Source of the DNA: Klenkia taihuensis
GTDB taxonomy: Bacteria; Actinomycetota; Actinomycetes; Mycobacteriales; Geodermatophilaceae
Direction of reading: 5' to 3'
Assembly: GCF_900112525.1 (NCBI RefSeq)
Contig: NZ_FOMD01000001.1
Coordinates: 496,001-560,000 of the forward strand
Length of the DNA stretch: 64,000 nt
The notes beneath the pieces are model-generated. The model was not told the DNA's origin. It worked only from the letters and a program-made list of their open reading frames with translations, and did no database searches. The position numbers and the translations under genes were made by a program. Below, piece after piece: positions 58,175 through 64,000 of the stretch. Every line of letters begins with the position of its first letter. The stretch's first letter is position 1.

Positions 58175-61100
58175 GTGTTCACCAAGGTCCTGGTCGCCAA
58201 CCGCGGGGAGATCGCCGTCCGGGCGTTCCGCGCCGCCTACGAGCTGGGCGCGGGCACGGTCGCGGTCTTCCCGCACGAGGACCGGAACTCGGTGCACCGG
58301 CTCAAGGCCGACGAGTCCTACGAGATCGGCGAGCCCGGCCACCCGGTGCGGGCCTACCTCGACGTGCAGGCCGTGGTGGCCGCCGCCCGCCGGGCCGGCG
58401 CCGACGCCGTGTACCCCGGCTACGGCTTCCTCTCGGAGAACCCGGACCTGGCCGCGGCCTGCGCCGAGGCCGGCATCACCTTCGTCGGCCCCAGCGCCGA
58501 GGTGCTGGAGCTGACCGGCAACAAGGCCCGCGCGATCGCCGCCGCCCAGGACGCCGGCCTGCCGGTCCTGGGCTCCACCGAGCCCAGCGACGACGTCGAC
58601 GCCCTGCTCGCCGCCGCCCGCGGCATGGACTTCCCCGTCTTCGTCAAGGCCGTCGCCGGCGGTGGCGGCCGGGGCATGCGCAAGGTCGACGAGGCCGAGA
58701 AGCTGCAGGGCGCCATCGAGGCGGCCATGCGCGAGGCCGAGTCCGCCTTCGGCGACGCCACCGTGTTCATCGAGCAGGCCGTGGTGAACCCGCGGCACAT
58801 CGAGGTGCAGATCCTCGCCGACACCACCGGTGAGGTCATCCACCTGTTCGAGCGCGACTGCTCGGTGCAGCGCCGCCACCAGAAGGTCATCGAGCTGGCG
58901 CCCGCGCCCAACCTCGACCCCGAGCTGCGGGAGCGGATCTGCGCCGACGCGGTCGCCTTCGCCCGGGCCATCGGCTACTCCTGCGCCGGCACGGTCGAGT
59001 TCCTGCTCGACGAGTCGGGCAAGCACGTGTTCATCGAGATGAACCCGCGCATCCAGGTCGAGCACACGGTCACCGAGGAGGTCACCGACGTCGACCTGGT
59101 GCAGGCCCAGCTGCGCATCGCCTCGGGCGAGACCCTCGCCGACCTCGGCCTGTCCCAGGACACCGTGCACCTGCGGGGCGCGGCGCTGCAGTGCCGGATC
59201 ACCACCGAGGACCCGGCCAACGGCTTCCGCCCCGACACCGGCCGGATCACCGCCTACCGCTCGCCCGGCGGTGCCGGCGTCCGGCTGGACGGCGGCTCGT
59301 CGATGGGCGCCGAGGTGGGCGCGCACTTCGACTCGATGCTGGTCAAGCTGACCTGCCGCGGGCGCGACTTCGGCGTCGCGGTGGCCCGGGCCCGGCGGGC
59401 GGTGGCGGAGTTCCGGATCCGCGGGGTGGCCACCAACATCCCGTTCCTGCAGGCGGTGCTGGACGACCCGGACTTCCGCGCCGGCCGGGTGACGACGTCC
59501 TTCATCGAGGAGCGGCCCGAGCTGCTCACCGCGCGGCAGTCCGCCGACCGCGGCACCCGGCTGCTGGCCTACCTGGCCGACGTCACCGTCAACGCCCCGC
59601 ACGGCGAGCGGCCGCACCTGGTCGACCCCACCGACAAGCTGCCCGCCGCCGACCTCGCGGCGCAGCCCCCGGCCGGGTCGCGGCAGCGGCTGCGCGACCT
59701 CGGCCCGGTCGGGTTCGCCCGCGCCCTGCGGGAGCAGACCGCGCTGGCGGTCACCGACACCACCTTCCGCGACGCGCACCAGTCGCTGCTGGCCACCCGG
59801 GTGCGCACCAAGGACCTGATCGCCGTCGCCCCGCACGTCGCCCGCACCACCCCGCAGCTGCTCAGCCTGGAGTGCTGGGGCGGGGCCACCTACGACGTCG
59901 CGCTGCGGTTCCTGCACGAGGACCCGTGGGAGCGGCTGGCCGCGCTGCGCGAGGCGGTGCCCAACGTGGCGCTGCAGATGCTGCTGCGCGGCCGCAACAC
60001 CGTCGGCTACACCCCCTACCCGACCGAGGTCACGACGGCGTTCGTGGACGAGGCCGCCCGCACCGGCATCGACGTCTTCCGGGTGTTCGACGCGCTCAAC
60101 GACGTGTCGCAGATGCGGCCGGCGATCGAGGCGGTCCGGGAGACCGGGACGGCGCTGGCCGAGGTGGCGCTCTGCTACACCGGCGACCTGTCCGACCCCG
60201 CCGAGCCGCTGTACACGCTGGACTACTACCTGCGGCTGGCCGAGCAGATCGTCGCCGCCGGGGCGCACGTGCTGGCCATCAAGGACATGGCCGGCCTGCT
60301 GCGCCCGCCGGCCGCGGCCACCCTGGTGAGCGCGCTGCGCGAGCGCTTCGACCTGCCGGTGCACCTGCACACCCACGACACCGCCGGCGGTCAGCTGGCC
60401 ACCCTGATGGCGGCCTGGCAGGCCGGGGTGGACGCCGTCGACGGCGCGGTCGCCTCGATGGCGGGGACGACGTCGCAGCCGCCGCTGAGCGCGGTCGTGG
60501 CGGCCACCGACCACACCGAGCGGGCCACCGGCCTGGACCTGGCCGCGGTCAACGACCTCGAGCCGTACTGGGAGGCCGTGCGGCGGGTGTACGCGCCTTT
60601 CGAGTCCGGGCTGCCCAGCCCCACCGGGCGGGTGTACACGCACGAGATCCCGGGCGGGCAGCTGTCCAACCTGCGCCAGCAGGCCATCGCGCTCGGCCTG
60701 GGCCAGCGGTTCGAGGAGGTGGAGGACGCCTACGCCGCGGCCGACCGGCTGCTCGGCCACCTGGTCAAGGTCACCCCGTCGTCGAAGGTGGTCGGCGACC
60801 TGGCACTGCAGCTGGTCGGCGCAGGGGTCGACGTCACCGCCTTCGCCGAGGACCCCGGGAAGTTCGACCTGCCCGACTCCGTCGTCGGCTTCCTGCGCGG
60901 CGAGCTGGGCGACCCGCCGGGCGGCTGGCCCGAGCCCTTCCGCAGCAGGGCGCTGGAGGGCCGGCGCGCCGCCGAGCCCGCCGCGGAGCTGTCCGACGGC
61001 GACCGGGCCGGGTTGCGGGACACCCCCCGACCGACGCTGAACCGCCTGCTGTTCCCCGCGCCCACCCGGGAGTTCGAGGCGCACCGGGAGACCTACGGCG

Positions 61101-61549
61101 ACACCTCGGTGCTGCCCAGCAAGGAGTTCCTCTACGGCCTGCGGCGGGGCACCGAGCACGCCGTCGACCTCGAGCCCGGTGTCCGGCTGCTCATCGGGGT
61201 CGAGGCGGTCAGCGAGCCCGACGAGCGCGGCATGCGCACCGTCATGTGCACCCTCAACGGCCAGCTGCGGCCGGTGAGCGTGCGCGACCGGTCGGTGGAC
61301 TCCGCCGTGAAGGCCGCGGAGAAGGCCGACCGCGCCGACCCCGGCCAGGTGCCCGCGCCGTTCGCCGGCGTGGTGACGCTGCAGGTGGCCGAGGGCGACC
61401 AGGTCGCCGCCGGGGACACCCTGGCCACCATCGAGGCGATGAAGATGGAGGCCGGCATCACCGCACCGCGGGCCGGCACCGTCTCCCGCGTCGCGATCGG
61501 GCAGGTGCAGCAGGTCGAGGGCGGGGACCTGCTCGTCGTCCTGGGCTGA
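58175..61549 (+). CDS. pyc: Pyruvate carboxylase
   Basis: Pyc carboxylates pyruvate to oxaloacetate with ATP and biotin. The 1124-residue single chain has the biotin carboxylase domain (KVLVANRGEIAVRAFRAA at the start, FVKAVAGGGGRGMR, FIEMNPRIQVEHTVTEE), the carboxyltransferase TIM barrel (AVTDTTFRDAHQSLLATRVR) and the biotin carrier domain with Lys1090 in TIEAMKMEAGI. Length and order are normal. The GTG follows CGGAGG. It stands alone as a transcription unit. Confidence 0.96.
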   Translation: MFTKVLVANRGEIAVRAFRAAYELGAGTVAVFPHEDRNSVHRLKADESYEIGEPGHPVRAYLDVQAVVAAARRAGADAVYPGYGFLSENPDLAAACAEAGITFVGPSAEVLELTGNKARAIAAAQDAGLPVLGSTEPSDDVDALLAAARGMDFPVFVKAVAGGGGRGMRKVDEAEKLQGAIEAAMREAESAFGDATVFIEQAVVNPRHIEVQILADTTGEVIHLFERDCSVQRRHQKVIELAPAPNLDPELRERICADAVAFARAIGYSCAGTVEFLLDESGKHVFIEMNPRIQVEHTVTEEVTDVDLVQAQLRIASGETLADLGLSQDTVHLRGAALQCRITTEDPANGFRPDTGRITAYRSPGGAGVRLDGGSSMGAEVGAHFDSMLVKLTCRGRDFGVAVARARRAVAEFRIRGVATNIPFLQAVLDDPDFRAGRVTTSFIEERPELLTARQSADRGTRLLAYLADVTVNAPHGERPHLVDPTDKLPAADLAAQPPAGSRQRLRDLGPVGFARALREQTALAVTDTTFRDAHQSLLATRVRTKDLIAVAPHVARTTPQLLSLECWGGATYDVALRFLHEDPWERLAALREAVPNVALQMLLRGRNTVGYTPYPTEVTTAFVDEAARTGIDVFRVFDALNDVSQMRPAIEAVRETGTALAEVALCYTGDLSDPAEPLYTLDYYLRLAEQIVAAGAHVLAIKDMAGLLRPPAAATLVSALRERFDLPVHLHTHDTAGGQLATLMAAWQAGVDAVDGAVASMAGTTSQPPLSAVVAATDHTERATGLDLAAVNDLEPYWEAVRRVYAPFESGLPSPTGRVYTHEIPGGQLSNLRQQAIALGLGQRFEEVEDAYAAADRLLGHLVKVTPSSKVVGDLALQLVGAGVDVTAFAEDPGKFDLPDSVVGFLRGELGDPPGGWPEPFRSRALEGRRAAEPAAELSDGDRAGLRDTPRPTLNRLLFPAPTREFEAHRETYGDTSVLPSKEFLYGLRRGTEHAVDLEPGVRLLIGVEAVSEPDERGMRTVMCTLNGQLRPVSVRDRSVDSAVKAAEKADRADPGQVPAPFAGVVTLQVAEGDQVAAGDTLATIEAMKMEAGITAPRAGTVSRVAIGQVQQVEGGDLLVVLG

Positions 61550-61589
61550 CGGGCCGACACGCCGCCGTTTGCGGTCGGGGTTGTCCCGG

Positions 61590-61865
61590 ATGTCGGGCAG
61601 ACTCGATCGCGCACCGCCGGGTGGCGTGCGTCCCGAGCTGGAAGACGGTGCTGGTGTGTCGGCTGCTGCCGTGGAACCCCTGACCCATGTCCTCGCGCGC
61701 TTCCAGCAGGTCCTGGGCGCGGGCCGCGAGGCCGACGAGGGCGCGCTGTCGGTGGCCGTCCGGTTCCTCCGGGGCGAGGAGCCCACCTGGCTGCGCCGCC
61801 GTCCCGACGCCGTCCGGCTCGACGTCCTGGTGGTCTGCGAGCTGCTGGCCCGCCGCCGCGGCTGA
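61590..61865 (+). CDS. Small unrecognised protein
   Basis: The reading frame ends at 61865 and could start at ATG 61590 (91 residues) or at GTG 61656 (69 residues, better ribosome site GGAAG upstream). I do not recognise it. The C-terminal part, [60 protein letters not shown], is helical and charged. It lies 40 bp after pyc on the same strand. It may be a real small gene, but evidence is limited to frame and length. Confidence 0.4.
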   Translation: MSGRLDRAPPGGVRPELEDGAGVSAAAVEPLTHVLARFQQVLGAGREADEGALSVAVRFLRGEEPTWLRRRPDAVRLDVLVVCELLARRRG

Positions 61866-61879
61866 CCCACCCGGTCGAC

Positions 61880-61906
61880 GTGTCGACCGGCCGCGGACGG
61901 TCACCG
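61880..61906. promoter_or_regulatory. Motif shared with the cheA promoter region (receptor copy)
   Basis: GTGTCGAC (61880-61887) and GACGGTCACCG (61896-61906), 8 bp apart, repeat the two blocks found at 670-694 upstream of cheA. It lies 136 bp before the third receptor gene. Confidence 0.45.
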
Positions 61907-61936
61907 AGGAACTTCCAGCGGCCTCCCAGGTTGCGC

Positions 61937-61964
61937 TCAACACCGGAACGACTTCGGCCGTTCA
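61937..61964 (+). promoter_or_regulatory. Candidate FliA/WhiG-type promoter of the third receptor gene
   Basis: TCAA (61937-61940), a 16-bp spacer and GCCGTTCA (61957-61964) repeat the layout upstream of cheB at 7989. The match to GCCGATAA is partial. The receptor starts 77 bp downstream. Confidence 0.4.
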
Positions 61965-62041
61965 CGGGGACGCCCGGGCGCTGGCCCGGGGATGCCGGGA
62001 CCCCAGCCACGGGTCGGCATCGCGACCCGGAGGAGATCCCC

Positions 62042-63652
62042 GTGCCCCACCTGACCGGCCCCGCCCGCTTCTGGGCCGACCGCAGCGTCCGCGTCAAGGT
62101 CCTGACCGCCGTCACCGCGGCGTCGACCGTCGCCGTGACGATCGGCCTGGTGGGCGTCGACGCGCTGCAGGACAGCGCCAGCACCACCGAGCAGATGTAC
62201 TCCGAGAGCCTCGTCGCGGTCAGCGCGATCGCCTCGCTGGAGAACGACGTCCAGTCCATCCGGGTGCAGAACCGCAACGCCATCCTGGCCGGCGACGCCG
62301 CCGGGACGCGGGCCGCCCTGGACGCCGTCGACGCCGCCCGCGCCCAGTTCGACGAGACGGTCGAGGCCTACCGCGCCACCGGCCTGGACGCCGAGCAGGA
62401 GCGCCTGGTCTCCGACGCGGTCTCGAAGCTCGACGACGCCGCTGCCGTCAGCGACCGGGTGCTCGTGCCCCTGGCCGAGGCCAAGGACTACGCCGGCTGG
62501 GTCGACGCCAACTCCCAGCAGGTCGGCCCGCTGTTCGACGCCGCCCAGGACGACCTGCAGCAGCTGGACACCATGGAGAACGAGGCCGCGGCCCAGGCCG
62601 CCGAGGACGCGCGGTCGTCGGCCACGTCGGCGCAGACCACCGACCTGGTGGTGCTGGTGCTCGGCGTGCTGCTCGCGCTGGCCATCGGCTGGTGGGTCGC
62701 CGCCGGCGTGGCCGGCCGGGTCCGCCAGGTGCAGGTCGCGGCCGACCGGCTCGCGGCCGGCGACCTCACCGTGCAGGTGGGCCTGACCAGCAAGGACGAG
62801 CTGGGCCGGATGGGGGCGTCGCTGGACCAGGCGCTGGCCCACCTGCGGGTGGTGATGGCCCAGGTCGCCGGGTCGGCCGACGCGGTGGCCGCCTCCAGCG
62901 AGGAGCTGTCGGCCTCGGCGGCGCAGATCGCGGCGTCGTCGGAGGAGACGTCGGTGCAGTCCGGCGCGGTCTCCGGTGCCGCGGAGGAGGTCTCGCGCAG
63001 CGTCGCCACCGTCGCCGCCGGCGCGGAGGAGATGAACGCGTCGATCCGGGAGATCGCGCAGAACGCGAACCAGGCCGCCCGGGTCGCCGCCGAGGCGGTC
63101 ACCGAGGCCGAGGCGACCAACGCCACCATCACCAAGCTCGGCGTCTCCTCGAAGGAGATCGGCGACGTGGTCAAGGTGATCACCAGCATCGCGGAGCAGA
63201 CCAACCTGCTGGCGCTCAACGCCACCATCGAGGCCGCGCGGGCGGGCGAGGCGGGCAAGGGCTTCGCGGTGGTGGCGAACGAGGTCAAGGAGCTGGCGCA
63301 GGAGACCGCGCGGGCGACGGAGGACATCGCGCGGCGGGTGGAGGCGATCCAGGCCGACACCGGGGGTGCGGTGGCCGCGATCGGGCGGATCGGCGAGGTG
63401 ATCGGGCAGATCAACGACTACCAGCTGACCATCGCCAGCGCGGTCGAGGAGCAGACGGCGACCACCAACGAGATGTCGCGCAGCGTGGCCGAGGCCGCGG
63501 GCGGGACGACGGAGATCGCCGCCAACATCACCGGCGTCTCCACCGCCGCGGACTCCACCACCCAGGCGCTGTCGCAGACCCGGGTGGCCGTCGACGAGCT
63601 GTCCCGGATGGCCGCCGACCTGCGCACCAGCGTGGGCGCCTTCACCTACTGA
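62042..63652 (+). CDS. Methyl-accepting chemotaxis protein
   Basis: This third receptor has 536 residues, with membrane helices at about 15-37 and 198-220, a sensor between them ([21 protein letters not shown] and following helices), a HAMP domain and the signalling tip [20 protein letters not shown]. The signalling half is almost the same as in the receptors at 3805 and 5460, while the sensor differs. The GTG follows GGAGGAGA. It stands outside the main operon but shares two putative promoter elements with it. Confidence 0.95.
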   Translation: MPHLTGPARFWADRSVRVKVLTAVTAASTVAVTIGLVGVDALQDSASTTEQMYSESLVAVSAIASLENDVQSIRVQNRNAILAGDAAGTRAALDAVDAARAQFDETVEAYRATGLDAEQERLVSDAVSKLDDAAAVSDRVLVPLAEAKDYAGWVDANSQQVGPLFDAAQDDLQQLDTMENEAAAQAAEDARSSATSAQTTDLVVLVLGVLLALAIGWWVAAGVAGRVRQVQVAADRLAAGDLTVQVGLTSKDELGRMGASLDQALAHLRVVMAQVAGSADAVAASSEELSASAAQIAASSEETSVQSGAVSGAAEEVSRSVATVAAGAEEMNASIREIAQNANQAARVAAEAVTEAEATNATITKLGVSSKEIGDVVKVITSIAEQTNLLALNATIEAARAGEAGKGFAVVANEVKELAQETARATEDIARRVEAIQADTGGAVAAIGRIGEVIGQINDYQLTIASAVEEQTATTNEMSRSVAEAAGGTTEIAANITGVSTAADSTTQALSQTRVAVDELSRMAADLRTSVGAFTY

Positions 63653-63657
63653 GGCGC

Positions 63658-63960
63658 TCAGCCGCCGGGGCGGACCTCCACGTGGGCCCGCACCCGGCGG
63701 CCGGTGGTGTCCAGCCAGCCGGCCCCGGCGGCGTACTGCACCATCGCGGCGAACCCGTCCGCCCAGGCCGGGTCCCCGGTGTCGGCGCGGGAGCGCAGCT
63801 CGTCCACGTCGAGCCAGACGTGGTCCCCGTCCAGCTCGCCCAGCGGCCCGAGGGCGGCCTGCCACCCGTCGCCGTCGGGCGCGCTGACCCGCAGGTCGGT
63901 CAGGACGTCGGGGGCCTGCACGGTCACCGTCGTCCGGTCGTCGTCCACGTGCACGATCAC
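63658..63960 (-). CDS. Small protein of unknown function
   Basis: I do not recognise this 100-residue acidic protein. It has no membrane helix; strand-like runs (MIVHVDDDRTTVTVQAP, VRAHVEVRPGG) flank a helical middle (DELRSRADTGDPAWADGFAAMVQYAAGAGW). The GTG at 63960 has GGAGG upstream, so it is likely a real gene. It ends 5 bp from the receptor stop on the other strand. Nothing beyond 63960 to the window end was identified. Confidence 0.7.
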   Translation of the reverse strand: MIVHVDDDRTTVTVQAPDVLTDLRVSAPDGDGWQAALGPLGELDGDHVWLDVDELRSRADTGDPAWADGFAAMVQYAAGAGWLDTTGRRVRAHVEVRPGG

Positions 63961-64000
63961 GGGTGCCTCCAGGGGGATCGGCTGGACCCCGGGCCCTACC

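Noticed and set aside
1-64000. Prophage, insertion sequence, integron, tRNA or rRNA genes
   Set aside because: I saw no transposase, integrase, phage structural gene, cloverleaf or rRNA-like stretch; small RNAs without clear structure could have been missed.

Overview
The window is very GC-rich, uses many GTG starts, has few intergenic gaps and many 4-bp start/stop overlaps. This points to a high-GC actinobacterium. The mix of a chemotaxis operon, DUF222/HNH protein, single-chain AceE-like E1, NDMA-type alcohol dehydrogenase and SAM-IV riboswitch would fit Geodermatophilaceae (Blastococcus, Modestobacter, Geodermatophilus), but that family placement is inference. I saw no tRNA, rRNA, CRISPR array, insertion sequence, prophage or replication origin.

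Layout. 1-590 holds the 5' end of a release factor 3 gene (minus strand). 977-11693 is one chemotaxis operon: cheA, cheW, two chemoreceptor genes, an unrecognised gene, cheB, cheR, and then two receiver/phosphatase pairs (cheY-cheX and cheY-like plus CheC/CheX-like). A third, closely related receptor lies at 62042-63652. 11697-13995 is metX-metY behind a SAM-IV riboswitch. 14187-17819 has an ABC exporter with a divergent MarR regulator, a TatA-like gene and a zinc alcohol dehydrogenase. 18011-22798 has a DUF222/HNH gene, an ECF sigma gene broken by an 11-bp tandem duplication, a membrane-anchored partner gene, a Thr/Pro-rich membrane protein and an MscS channel. 22842-32004 is mostly iron-siderophore uptake (two binding lipoproteins, two permeases, one ATPase) with three IdeR/DtxR-type boxes, interrupted by a BCCT transporter and small genes. 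32030-39537 holds a TetR/acyl-CoA dehydrogenase pair, an NDMA-type alcohol dehydrogenase, an SDR, and a mannitol-type PTS gene divergent from a zinc dehydrogenase.

39589-54420 is the most interesting part: an apparent catabolic regulon. It has two paralogous RutA/SfnG-like flavin monooxygenases, a flavin reductase, an FMN reductase, a local ribBA, an aldehyde dehydrogenase, a CoA-transferase, an HMG-CoA-lyase-like enzyme, a DinB-type protein, a zinc alcohol dehydrogenase, an SCO6745-family protein, an AraC regulator and a lone AceE-like E1. Six promoters in this stretch, including the AraC gene's own, carry the same pair of direct half-sites RCGGNYR-N14-RCGG(A/C)TG with exact 21-bp periodicity, and four of them have a TANNNT -10-like hexamer 21-22 bp downstream. 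The simplest reading is one AraC-controlled pathway that oxidises an unknown substrate with reduced flavin, then processes the product through aldehyde, acid and CoA-ester steps.

54536-61549 carries ilvA, a DUF2236 protein, a DUF1772 protein, an SDR and pyruvate carboxylase; the window closes with the third receptor and a small unrecognised gene. Two motility promoter regions share a second motif, GTGTCGAC-N6-8-GACGGTCACCG.
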